Positions 32,795 to 40,571 of a stretch of 56,088 nucleotides of DNA are shown here, piece by piece. Within the stretch, counting starts at the first letter, position 1; the number at the start of each line of letters is the position of its first letter. Under the pieces are notes generated by a model. It did no database searches. It saw only the letters and a list, made by a program, of their open reading frames with translations, and had not been told where the DNA came from. The position numbers were made by a program, and so were the translations under genes. The DNA is taken from assembly GCA_035293765.1 (NCBI GenBank), contig DATGMF010000021.1, positions 1-56,088 on the forward strand, written 5' to 3'. This DNA is from DASRHT01 sp035293765 (GTDB lineage: Bacteria > Chloroflexota > Ktedonobacteria > Ktedonobacterales > Ktedonobacteraceae).

Positions 32795-35176
32795 ATGGTA
32801 GAAAAATCATCTATGATTAAACATCCAGCGTTCCCCGTTGAGGCGTGGGAGATCCGCGAGACGGCCCTTCACCTGAACATTCTGGCACAGACAGAGTCTA
32901 TTTTCGCGCTCTCAAATGGACATATCGGGCTGCGAGGGAATCTTGATGAGGGCGAGCCGTATGGTATCCCCGGCACCTACTTGAACTCAGTCTATGAACT
33001 GTTGCCCCTGCCGTACGCAGAGGCAGGATATGGCTATCCCGAATCGGGACAGACGGTAATCGACGTTACCAATGGCAAACTGCTGCGCCTCCTTGTTGAT
33101 GATGAGCCTTTTGACGTGCGCTATGGCGAACTGGAGAGCCACGAGCGGGTGCTTGATTTCCGCGCTGGCGTGCTGCGCCGCAATGTCCGCTGGACTTCGC
33201 CGGCGGGTCGCACAATTAAGGTATCTTCGCTGCGCATGGTGTCGTTCACGCAGCGGGGCATTGCCGGAATCTGCTATGAGGTTGAGCCTGTTGATGAGGC
33301 GCTGCGCGTCGTTGTGCAGTCAGAGCTGGTCGCGAACGAGGCGCTGCCGGACCGTGGGAAAGATCCGCGAACGAGCGCCGTCCTTGAAGCTCCCCTTGTG
33401 CCTGAGGAACACCTGGCGCATGACACTATCGGGCTGATGATCCATCATACTAAAGCCAGCGGCCTGCGCATCGGAGCAGCTATGGATCATTACGTCGATG
33501 GGCCGGAGAAAACCATCATTGAGGCTGAGAGCTCTTCTGATGTTGCTCGTATCTCTATCACCGCGCAATTGCAGCCAGGCGAACGGCTGCGGATCATCAA
33601 GCTCATTGCTTATGGTTGGTCAAGCCAGCGCTCGCGGCCCGCTATTCACGATCAGGTGATGGCGGCGCTGGGAGCCGCGCGTCTGACGGGCTGGGAGGGG
33701 TTGTTGGCCGAGCAAAGAGCTTACATGGACGATTTCTGGCAGCATGCCGATGTCGAGATTGAGGGTGATCCCGAAATTCAGCAGGCGGTCCGTTTTGCCC
33801 TCTTCCACGTCCTTCAGGCGGGCGCTCGTGGCGAGCATCGGCCCATTCCAGCCAAAGGGCTGACCGGGCCAGGCTATGACGGACATACCTTCTGGGATAC
33901 GGAGACCTTCGTCTTGCCCGTGCTCACATTGACGCTCCCTCACGCCGCCGCCGATGCGCTGCGCTGGCGCTATGCCACGCTGCCCCACGCGAAAGAAAGG
34001 GCGCAACAGCTCGGGTTGCGCGGCGCCGCCTTCCCCTGGCGCACCATCGCGGGCGAAGAGTGTTCGGGGTACTGGCCCGCGAGCACGGCGGCCTTCCACA
34101 TTAACGCTGATATCGCGCACGCCGTCACGCGCTACGTTGGCAGCACAAACGATACTGAGTTCGAGAAGGGGACCGGCCTCAGCCTGCTCGTCGAGACCGC
34201 CCGCTTGTGGCACTCGCTCGGCTATCACGATGCTGCCGGCTGCTTCCGCATCGACGGCGTGACCGGACCCGACGAGTATAGCGCCATTGCTGATAATAAC
34301 GTCTTCACCAACCTGATGGCCCAGCACAACCTGCGCTCGGCAGCCGCTGCGGTGAAGCGCCATCCCCAGGAGGCAGAGCAACTCGGCGTGAACGCGGACG
34401 AAGTGGCGGCCTGGCTAAAGGCAGCCGAGAAGATGGTGATTCCCTATGACGAGCGTCTGGGCGTGACCCCGCAGGATGAGACCTTTACCGAACACGAGGT
34501 ATGGGATTTTGCTGGCACAAAACCGGACCAGTATCCCCTTTTCCTCCACTTCCATTACTTTAACCTCTATCGCAAGCAGGTAGTCAAACAGGCCGATCTG
34601 GTCCTGGCGATGCAGCTATGTAGCGATGCCTTCACGGCAGAGCAGAAGGCGCGCAACTTCGCGTATTATGAACCGCTCACCGTGCGCGATTCCTCTCTAT
34701 CTGCGTCAACGCAGGCGGTTATGGCTGCCGAGGTGGGCCAGCTCCAGCTTGCCTATGACTATCTGGGGGAGGCAGTGCTGATGGATCTTGACGATCTGGA
34801 GCACAATACACGCGATGGGCTGCACATCGCCTCGCTTGCGGGCGCCTGGACGGCGCTGGTGGCAGGCTTTGGCGGTCTGCGTTCGCACGATAGTACGATC
34901 TCCTTTGCGCCACGGCTGCCGGAGGGCATACGGCGGCTCGCATTCCATATTATGTTTCGTGACCGTCACCTGCACGTCGAGATTACAGCGGAGCGGGCAA
35001 TTTATCGCCTGCTGGATGGCTCTCCGCTCAAAACATGGCATCACGGCGACGAGATAACGCTCTCACAGGATGAAGCTGTCAGCCGATCCATTCCACCTAT
35101 TCAGGCCGGCCCTCGTCCCTCTCAGCCTCCTGGACGAGAGCCGACGCCGCGCGGCCCGCAATCGTCCCGAGGATGA
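32795..35176 (+). CDS. GH65 family glycoside phosphorylase/hydrolase (maltose/trehalose/kojibiose type)
   Basis: A 793-residue enzyme. The N-terminal beta-sandwich begins with LSNGHIGLRGNLDEGEPYGI, typical of GH65. The (alpha/alpha)6 domain carries FWDTETFVLPVLTLTLP, GAAFPWRTIAGEECS and the catalytic acid Glu494 in GVTGPDEYSAIADNNVFTN; KQADLVLAM supplies the phosphate-side lysines. It would phosphorolyse or hydrolyse an alpha-linked disaccharide; the exact linkage cannot be told. The last 30 residues are a proline-rich, REP-derived-looking extension. The ribosome site is weak; M7 at 32813 is an alternative start. No phosphoglucomutase is adjacent, so a pathway role is open. Confidence 0.9.
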   Translation: MVEKSSMIKHPAFPVEAWEIRETALHLNILAQTESIFALSNGHIGLRGNLDEGEPYGIPGTYLNSVYELLPLPYAEAGYGYPESGQTVIDVTNGKLLRLLVDDEPFDVRYGELESHERVLDFRAGVLRRNVRWTSPAGRTIKVSSLRMVSFTQRGIAGICYEVEPVDEALRVVVQSELVANEALPDRGKDPRTSAVLEAPLVPEEHLAHDTIGLMIHHTKASGLRIGAAMDHYVDGPEKTIIEAESSSDVARISITAQLQPGERLRIIKLIAYGWSSQRSRPAIHDQVMAALGAARLTGWEGLLAEQRAYMDDFWQHADVEIEGDPEIQQAVRFALFHVLQAGARGEHRPIPAKGLTGPGYDGHTFWDTETFVLPVLTLTLPHAAADALRWRYATLPHAKERAQQLGLRGAAFPWRTIAGEECSGYWPASTAAFHINADIAHAVTRYVGSTNDTEFEKGTGLSLLVETARLWHSLGYHDAAGCFRIDGVTGPDEYSAIADNNVFTNLMAQHNLRSAAAAVKRHPQEAEQLGVNADEVAAWLKAAEKMVIPYDERLGVTPQDETFTEHEVWDFAGTKPDQYPLFLHFHYFNLYRKQVVKQADLVLAMQLCSDAFTAEQKARNFAYYEPLTVRDSSLSASTQAVMAAEVGQLQLAYDYLGEAVLMDLDDLEHNTRDGLHIASLAGAWTALVAGFGGLRSHDSTISFAPRLPEGIRRLAFHIMFRDRHLHVEITAERAIYRLLDGSPLKTWHHGDEITLSQDEAVSRSIPPIQAGPRPSQPPGREPTPRGPQSSRG

Positions 35177-35322
35177 TTGAAGCCATCCCCGTAGGGACCT
35201 GATTTATCGCGTCTCCCACGATGAATCGGGGCGCTACAGCGCCCCCCGCGCCGAATCACCTCCCGTATTGTATAATTTTCAAGAACAAACTTGAAAAAAA
35301 CAATACGGAAGGATTATGGAGC
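35177..35322. repeat. REP-like repeat before the methyltransferase gene
   Basis: Short gap holding a dispersed repeat of the GTAGGGACCTGATTTATCG ... CACGATGAATCGGGGCGCTA type (about 35190-35236), followed by the nested hairpin listed next. No gene is present. Confidence 0.5.
35264..35307 (+). promoter_or_regulatory. Nested palindrome overlapping a -10 box, upstream of a methyltransferase
   Basis: CGTATTGT (35264-35271) pairs with ACAATACG (35300-35307), and inside it TTTTCAAG pairs with CTTGAAAA around a six-base loop, giving 8+8 bp. TATAAT lies between the left arms at 35271-35276, as a -10 box would. The right end abuts the GGAAGGA ribosome site of the gene starting at 35323. It could be an operator in DNA or a hairpin hiding the ribosome site in RNA. 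Confidence 0.5.
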
Positions 35323-36129
35323 ATGTCAGCATCTTCACCGGACCATAAATCGCTCATCCGACAAGAATTCACGCAGCAGGCGCAGACCTATGCGGCCAAT
35401 CCTTCGATTGTCGATCCTGCTCGCCTCAACCGATTGGTGCAGGCGGTGCGTCCGCAATCAGGGGCGCGTGTGCTGGATGTGGCGACCGGCCCGGGCTATG
35501 TCGCTATGGCTTTCGCGGAGGTCGGTTGCGCGGTGGTGGGCCTTGATCTCACCGAAGCGCCGCTAAAAATCGCCGAGGAGGTGAGTCGAACACGAGGGCT
35601 CACCAATGTGCGTTTTCAGCTCGGAGACGCGGAGCAGCTTCCCTTCGCCGAGCAAGAGTTTGATATTGTGGTCTGTCGCCTGGCGCTGCATCATTGTGAA
35701 GTTCCACAACGCGTCCTCACTGAGATGACGCGCGTATGTCGCCCTCAAGGAATGGTGGTGATTGAGGATCTGGTCACGAGCGAATATCCCGCGCGCGCCG
35801 CCTATCAAAACCACTTCGAGCAGCTCCGCGACCCATCCCATACGCGCGCGCTCCCCATCAGCGAGTTCCTGGCCCTCGTTACCGCCCACAATCTGGAAGT
35901 CGGGCAGCTCTACACTGATTATCTCGTGCAATCGGTTGAACAGTGGCTTGCCAATACCTGCACGCCAGCCGAACCCGCTGAGCAGGTTCGCACGCTGATT
36001 GCCCAGGACGAACTCCACGATCTCAGCGGTACGCGACCATTCAGGCGCGATGGTGCCCTCTATTTTCACCAGCGCACAGCAGCATTTGTCTGTCGCAAAC
36101 TCGCTGCCGCTCAGGGAAGCTCTGCTTGA
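35323..36129 (+). CDS. Class I SAM-dependent methyltransferase (UbiE/Methyltransf_11 type)
   Basis: A 268-residue enzyme. SAM-binding motif I is VLDVATGPGYVAMAFAEVG (about 48-66), the acidic residue after strand 2 is in VGLDLTEAPLKIA, motif II is FDIVVCRLALHHCEVPQRVL, and motif III EMTRVCRPQGMVVIED. The C-terminal third, with LPISEFLALVTAHNLEVGQL, fits ubiquinone/menaquinone-type and small-molecule methyltransferases. The start is 35323, following GGAAGGA. It converges on the CoiA-like gene with 11 bases between. The substrate is unknown. Confidence 0.88.
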   Translation: MSASSPDHKSLIRQEFTQQAQTYAANPSIVDPARLNRLVQAVRPQSGARVLDVATGPGYVAMAFAEVGCAVVGLDLTEAPLKIAEEVSRTRGLTNVRFQLGDAEQLPFAEQEFDIVVCRLALHHCEVPQRVLTEMTRVCRPQGMVVIEDLVTSEYPARAAYQNHFEQLRDPSHTRALPISEFLALVTAHNLEVGQLYTDYLVQSVEQWLANTCTPAEPAEQVRTLIAQDELHDLSGTRPFRRDGALYFHQRTAAFVCRKLAAAQGSSA

Positions 36130-36140
36130 GAGAGATACAA

Positions 36141-37256
36141 TTACGAGGTGATTGCGATCAGCATCTCGACATAACGCACAAACGCTGCGTAAGAGCCGAC
36201 AAAAGGAACTTCCTTGATCAGCTCTTGCAAGCGTTGCGCTGTATAGCCGCGCCTGGCTATATTCGCCAGCCAGACGCGCGCTTTCTGAATGCGTGCCTGA
36301 TCGGCGTCGCTGAGCGGCTGATCTGGCACGCCGCGTCCGTAGTTGTAGCGTCGTAGCAGGTCTGGATCGAGCAGATAGGCTCGCAGCAGTGGGATGAGCG
36401 CGATCCGTAGGGCCTCTTCGCCGACGCTCTGGCGCAGATAGGCGGCGAGCATCTCTTCGTTGGGCGACGCTGCCGTTTCCATTGTATGCAGTAGCTGGGT
36501 GCGCAATTCCATCGTGGCCCGCACAGGGTGAATGAGCCGGGCTTGCTCGTCAAAGTGGACCTCGTGCAATGCGCCAATCACGGTTGCGCCGTAACCCAGG
36601 CGTCCCACCCAGCCATCGAGCGCAGGCGTGTAAGCGCGATGCGCGTTGACCGGACTTTTGTTCTGCCATTCCAGGGCGAGGTGGCGCGAAATGGGCCAGC
36701 GCAACCATACGCGGCAGGGCTGCACCTGTGGATCGAGAAACATAACTTCATGCGCGGTTGCCAGCACAGCCTCAATAAAGGCTTCCTGTTTCTCTCGCCG
36801 GTTGGTGCCGATGATCCAGGTATCGATGATGCCTGCTTTGCGGTATGCTTCATGGCGGTGTTTCCACTCGTCTATATCAAGGGGAGCGCACTGGAATTCG
36901 ATGGCCCAGCGCTGCCCATCGGCGTGTGCAACAAAGATATCCGCGATGCGGTTAGGCTCAGGCAGCCGCTCTTCCAGCGTGACGGTCGCCTGTGGGAATT
37001 GCGCGCGCAACCATTGTGAGAGCACTATTTTGCCTTGTGCGTGCTGCACCGTCTCGGACTCGGTGCTCCACGCGCATTCCCCCTTCTGGTGCGCGAAGTG
37101 GAGTTGCGTGCGCTTCTCCGCTCCTCCGCGTATATGTACCACGCCACGACAATTGGGACAATACAAAGCCCGTTCGCGCGACCAGTGCTGGAGCTGCTCC
37201 AGGTGCGCATCTTCCGCAACCACTGGCCTGCTATCCGGCCCGTAAGCGACGAGCAT
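36141..37256 (-). CDS. CoiA-like competence protein (nuclease fold)
   Basis: A 371-residue protein of the competence CoiA-like family. An N-terminal zinc-ribbon-like part (YCPNCRGVVHIRGG, Cys33/Cys36, then LHFAHQKGECAW) is followed by a restriction-endonuclease-like core: RIADIFVAHADGQRWAIEFQ gives the Asp and Glu-x-Gln of the nuclease site, and YRKAGIIDTWIIG follows. The C-terminal 180 residues are helical. CoiA proteins act in natural transformation, but no other com genes are in the window. The ATG at 37256 is preceded by a weak site. Confidence 0.82.
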   Translation of the reverse strand: MLVAYGPDSRPVVAEDAHLEQLQHWSRERALYCPNCRGVVHIRGGAEKRTQLHFAHQKGECAWSTESETVQHAQGKIVLSQWLRAQFPQATVTLEERLPEPNRIADIFVAHADGQRWAIEFQCAPLDIDEWKHRHEAYRKAGIIDTWIIGTNRREKQEAFIEAVLATAHEVMFLDPQVQPCRVWLRWPISRHLALEWQNKSPVNAHRAYTPALDGWVGRLGYGATVIGALHEVHFDEQARLIHPVRATMELRTQLLHTMETAASPNEEMLAAYLRQSVGEEALRIALIPLLRAYLLDPDLLRRYNYGRGVPDQPLSDADQARIQKARVWLANIARRGYTAQRLQELIKEVPFVGSYAAFVRYVEMLIAITS

Positions 37257-37433
37257 GGTGCGATCCTCATTTATGCTCAGCTAAAAAGAACGCCTGTACT
37301 ATATAGTAGTATAGCATGTCTGAGCGCAAAATGTAGCCCCTTACGGCAATGGAGGCGTCGTCACATTTTTGCGGGAACGTGGCTCCCATGCTCCTGCGGG
37401 AAGGCACCTCCTACGCGATCAGAGAGGGCTCCA

Positions 37434-38114
37434 TTACCAGACGTACGGGATGAGGCGGTATTTGACCTGTGCCATATAGACATCGTAGCCTGGCAATTCC
37501 TGGCGCAGCATGCGTTCCTCCAGCACTGTACGCACCAGGAGAGCAGGGAGGAAGAGCAGGGTCAGCAGCAGGCCATACCAGGAGCCCAGCAGCAGGGGCG
37601 TGCCGAGAAACATGAAGAGACCACCGGCATACATGGGATGACGGACATAATGATAGGGTCCGGTCGAGATCACCGCTTGTCCTCGCTCCTGCTGAATACG
37701 CACCGTTGCCGAGAGGTAGGAGTTTTCGCGGAAGACCAGGGACATGAGTATGAACGAAATCACCAAGGCGATTGCTCCCACCACCTGGAGCCAGAGCGGC
37801 ATCTGCGACCAGTGAAAGCGCATCGCATCGAACGCCATCAGAACCAGCGAGGCAAAAATGAACAGATTGAGTAGCGCAACAAAGACCTTATCCCAGGCTT
37901 TTTGATTTGGTGGAGAGATATTGATGCGCTCAGCCAGCAAACCAGGGTTGTACTTGAGCAGCAATATGATGCCGATAACTAGCCAGCCGTAGAGCAGGAT
38001 CAGGTAGATCCAGCCGGCAGGCCAGACAATGGTCCCCGCCGCGAGAAATAGAGGCAGGGCCATGATCAGAAAGCCAAAAACCAGCCACGCAAACGCTTTT
38101 AGCGCAAGAATCAT
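37434..38114 (-). CDS. Isoprenylcysteine carboxyl methyltransferase-like membrane methyltransferase
   Basis: A 226-residue membrane protein with five or so hydrophobic helices (about 5-30, 38-55, 72-95, 102-122, 165-195). The SAM-binding signature of the ICMT/PEMT family is present: GPYHYVRHPMYAGGLFMFLG, followed by LEERMLRQELPGYDVYMAQV with the Glu-Glu and Tyr expected near the C-terminus. Bacterial members methylate lipids or small hydrophobic molecules; no prenylated protein substrate is implied. It is a lone gene. Confidence 0.85.
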   Translation of the reverse strand: MILALKAFAWLVFGFLIMALPLFLAAGTIVWPAGWIYLILLYGWLVIGIILLLKYNPGLLAERINISPPNQKAWDKVFVALLNLFIFASLVLMAFDAMRFHWSQMPLWLQVVGAIALVISFILMSLVFRENSYLSATVRIQQERGQAVISTGPYHYVRHPMYAGGLFMFLGTPLLLGSWYGLLLTLLFLPALLVRTVLEERMLRQELPGYDVYMAQVKYRLIPYVW

Positions 38115-38269
38115 ATGTCACCTCTTCCAATGCATTATAAGCGCATAGTAATAGTATGAAGCTTTTTCCTGTACGGGTTTCCATTAGTAAACAGAGTCTC
38201 GGTTTATGAATATAATGCAGTATAGCTGATGAAGAGGTCGTTGTCAATGAGCTAAGCTCCATCTTTCAC

Positions 38270-38396
38270 CAGGGCTATTTACTTCTCTGAAGAAGAGGGG
38301 GGGACACAGCCCCTTGCGGGGCGCGGGGTGTCCCCGCTCATTCTTCCCCTCCCTCGCCCCCGAAGGGGGCAAAAAAAGAAGAATTAAATAGCCCTG
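38270..38396. mobile_element. MITE copy A (127 bp) with 9-bp target duplication
   Basis: The element runs CAGGGCTATTTACTTCTCTG ... AGAAGAATTAAATAGCCCTG. The terminal inverted repeat is CAGGGCTATTTA (12 perfect bases, then TTCT matching with one gap). It is flanked on both sides by ATCTTTCAC (38261-38269 and 38397-38405), a perfect 9-bp target duplication. The interior is GC-rich and palindromic (GGGGACACAGCCCC, CCCCCGAAGGGGGC) and codes for nothing. A second full copy is at 45965. Confidence 0.92.
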
Positions 38397-38481
38397 ATCT
38401 TTCACGGTGGCACCTGACAAATAACAAAAGTGATGCTAAATTTAAAGCAGGGATGTGCTCTAACAGAACGAGCTTACAAAC

Positions 38482-38561
38482 GTTGGGATCTATCATTTCG
38501 CGAGTTCGAATCTCGCCATCTTCACCAGAAGGTGTGGCCGAGCGGCTAAAGGCAATAGACT
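38482..38561 (+). tRNA. tRNA-like locus: 3' half directly followed by matching 5' half (permuted or remnant)
   Basis: 38489-38527 reads as a textbook tRNA 3' half: TCTAT, CATTTC, T arm GCGAG-TTCGAAT-CTCGC, acceptor CATCTTC, A, CCA. With no spacer, 38528-38559 reads as a 5' half: acceptor GAAGGTG, TG, D arm GCC-GAGCGGCTAAA-GGC, A, ATAGA. The two halves fit each other: acceptors pair 7/7 (one G-U) and the anticodon stems ATAGA/TCTAT pair 5/5, at exactly the expected positions. Upstream of the 3' half is GTTGGGA; downstream of the 5' half is CTGATTTT. It may be a circularly permuted tRNA gene, or the junction of two tandem tRNA copies whose outer halves decayed. The anticodon cannot be fixed. 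Confidence 0.4.
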
Positions 38562-38626
38562 GATTTTCACAGCTCCTTCGACTCGCATGTCCCGGGCATA
38601 TTGCCCGTGTAAGGCGCTTCTGGCAG

Positions 38627-39097
38627 CTAGAACTTGCGTGCAATCACCACGCCGGTATTCAGGCCGACGGTGTGCAGGCCGCCGAAAAATCTGGCGTGCT
38701 CCATCTTAATGCAGCGGTTCTCCACGAAGGTCAGCCCCGCCTGCTGCGCTTTCCTGGCAGCCTCCGCGTTAGTGATACCCAGTTGCAGCCACAGCACCTT
38801 TGCCCCGGTCTTGATCGCCTCGTCCGCGATAGGAGGCGTATCTTCCGACTTGCGGAACACATCTACCACCTCAATCTTTTCTCCTGCCTCTTTGGCCTCT
38901 GTCAGAGTGGAGTAGACGCGCTTGCCCAGGATGGTCTGGCCCGCGTAGCGAGGATTGATGAGGACAATATCATAGCCTTCGGCCTGGAGGTAGATGGCGA
39001 CAAAGTGGCTGGGGCGGTACTGATCGGCGGATATTCCCACGATAGCGACGTGCCGGTATTGCTGCAAAAGGTCCAGGCGTTCATACATATCAGGCAT
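38627..39097 (-). CDS. CoA-binding domain protein (YccU-like)
   Basis: A 156-residue single-domain Rossmann-type protein. HVAIVGISADQYRPSHFVAI and GYDIVLINPRYAGQTILGKR form the nucleotide-binding half; VEVVDVFRK-type VVDVFRKSEDTPPIADEAI and KVLWLQLGITNAEAARKAQQ complete the family pattern, with NRCIKMEHARF near the end. Such proteins bind CoA; their cellular function is poorly known. The ATG at 39097 has GGAG nine bases before it. Its end lies close to the tRNA-like locus. Confidence 0.85.
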   Translation of the reverse strand: MPDMYERLDLLQQYRHVAIVGISADQYRPSHFVAIYLQAEGYDIVLINPRYAGQTILGKRVYSTLTEAKEAGEKIEVVDVFRKSEDTPPIADEAIKTGAKVLWLQLGITNAEAARKAQQAGLTFVENRCIKMEHARFFGGLHTVGLNTGVVIARKF

Positions 39098-39271
39098 AGC
39101 ATGCGGCTCCTTCACTGGCTTGTTATGCAGACGGCCAACGCTCCCACGATGAAGCGGGGAGCTACAGCTCAGGCCGTCTGAAAGGAATGGCTTGATTTTA
39201 TCTTCTATGGCACATTGTAGCCCTATGGCAATGCGCGCGTCAACGTTGCTGCCGAAGCAATCTGGGGTACC

Positions 39272-39646
39272 TTAAAACTCATTGGCCTCTGGTTGTGGAC
39301 CGGTAGAAGACTGCCAGGGCCATCTGCCGTTGATCTCGACTTCCAGTGACCAGCTCAGGAAGGTTCGGACTGCTACGATCAGGCCAAGCACGCCCACACT
39401 GACAAAGGTGGGATCGACGGCAATGCTGCGAATGATATCGGCGGCAACCAGGAACTCCAACCCGATCAGGATGGCTCGCCCCAGCCCTTGCCGCAGTTGA
39501 CGATAGGCTGCGGATGCATCCTCTCTTCGTCTGGGCAGATTCCCGATGTACTTAATAAGTGCGAAGAGAGCGCCAATGATGAGGGCAATCACGCCGCTTA
39601 TCTCGAAAATCATAACGATTCCTTCAATAGTGTCTTTGAAGTTCAT
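39272..39646 (-). CDS. DUF1622 membrane protein
   Basis: A 124-residue protein with three hydrophobic helices (about 9-32, 56-74, 80-97). The cytoplasmic loop YRQLRQGLGRAILIGLEFLV and the following AADIIRSIAVDPTF are characteristic of DUF1622. No function is established. It is transcribed alone. Confidence 0.82.
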   Translation of the reverse strand: MNFKDTIEGIVMIFEISGVIALIIGALFALIKYIGNLPRRREDASAAYRQLRQGLGRAILIGLEFLVAADIIRSIAVDPTFVSVGVLGLIVAVRTFLSWSLEVEINGRWPWQSSTGPQPEANEF

Positions 39647-39881
39647 AGAGCGTGACCCTCTCCTCCTTTAGAGCGAACTTGGTCTGACCCGTAAGGCGTA
39701 CCCTAAAACCCAACTTGCGGATGATGTATCGGCAGGTAGTTTCCTTTATACTATACTCCGAAGCATTATAAATAGATGCTAAAGGAATTGGTAGATGAGG
39801 TTCGCTTACTTTATATATGGTTATGAAAGAAAGCGTGTAAGGATAAAAAGTGATAATAGCTGTGATGGGAGGAAGCTCTTG

Positions 39882-40400
39882 ATGAAAAATCTGCTCAAAA
39901 CTATGTCCAGACTGGCGCTCGTACTCCTGCCCTTGCTCTTGTGGCTGGCATTCAGCCGACCGGCGTTTGCGGCGGCGTCAGCGCCGGGCAAGTTGATCGT
40001 GATCAGCGTTTCGCAGCAGTGGATGCATGATTATGAGAATGGGAGCGAGGTGTATAGCGCACCGATAACGACGGGCAGGCCGGAACTGCCGTCGCCAATG
40101 GGGACGTATCATGTTTACCAGAAGCTGAGCCCCACGACCTTCTATTCGCCGTGGCCTCATGGATCGCCGAACTGGTATCCGCCTACGCATATCAACTATG
40201 CGCTGGAATGGGCGCCAGGCTTTTTCCTGCACGATTCCTGGTGGCGCACCGTCTATGGCCCCGGCACGAATGTCTGGCACTATGACCCCGTCTATGGTCA
40301 GGAAACGGGGACACATGGCTGCATCACCATGCCTTTAGGAGCTGCGCGCTGGCTCTATAGCTGGGCGCCCATCGGGACCACCGTCGAGGTAGTGGGCTAG
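39882..40400 (+). CDS. Exported L,D-transpeptidase (YkuD domain)
   Basis: A 172-residue enzyme with a signal peptide (MKNLLKTMSRLALVLLPLLL, cleavage near AFA-AAS at 30-31) and one YkuD domain. LIVISVSQQWMHDYENG opens the domain; His117 (FFLHD) and the active Cys147 in GTHGCITM (His145, Gly146) form the catalytic site. It would make 3-3 or similar peptidoglycan cross-links or attach proteins to the wall. The start at 39882 has GGGAGG nine bases before it; the frame extends upstream to 39795 without a ribosome site. It lacks a LysM or peptidoglycan-binding domain. Confidence 0.9.
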   Translation: MKNLLKTMSRLALVLLPLLLWLAFSRPAFAAASAPGKLIVISVSQQWMHDYENGSEVYSAPITTGRPELPSPMGTYHVYQKLSPTTFYSPWPHGSPNWYPPTHINYALEWAPGFFLHDSWWRTVYGPGTNVWHYDPVYGQETGTHGCITMPLGAARWLYSWAPIGTTVEVVG

Positions 40401-40430
40401 CTCTTCTTGTGCGCTCACCTCCGTAGGGAC

Positions 40431-40535
40431 CTCCCACGATGAATCGGGGAGCTACGGCCTGTCCGCTTTAGCACCTGTCTGTTCATTTGGGTGATGCTGG
40501 CGCTGAAGCGGACGCGATCAATCGGGCCCCTACGG
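40431..40535. repeat. Fold-back repeat element, about 105 bp
   Basis: CCGTAGGG (40431-40438) and CCCTACGG (40528-40535) bound an element that contains CACGATGAATCGGGGAGCTA, the same core as repeats near 35.2, 39.15, 49.4, 52.95 and 55.8 kb, and an inner pair GCTTTAGC / GCTGAAGCGG. It separates the convergent L,D-transpeptidase and glycosidase genes and could act as a bidirectional terminator. Confidence 0.65.
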
Positions 40536-40571
40536 TAGGTGCGATGATTGATATTTATTCAGGCAACAGGC

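Noticed and set aside
38528..38625. A complete linear class II tRNA starting at GAAGGTG
   Set aside because: No acceptable anticodon stem (GACTG/CAGCT has mismatches), no T arm and no acceptor 3' strand follow it.
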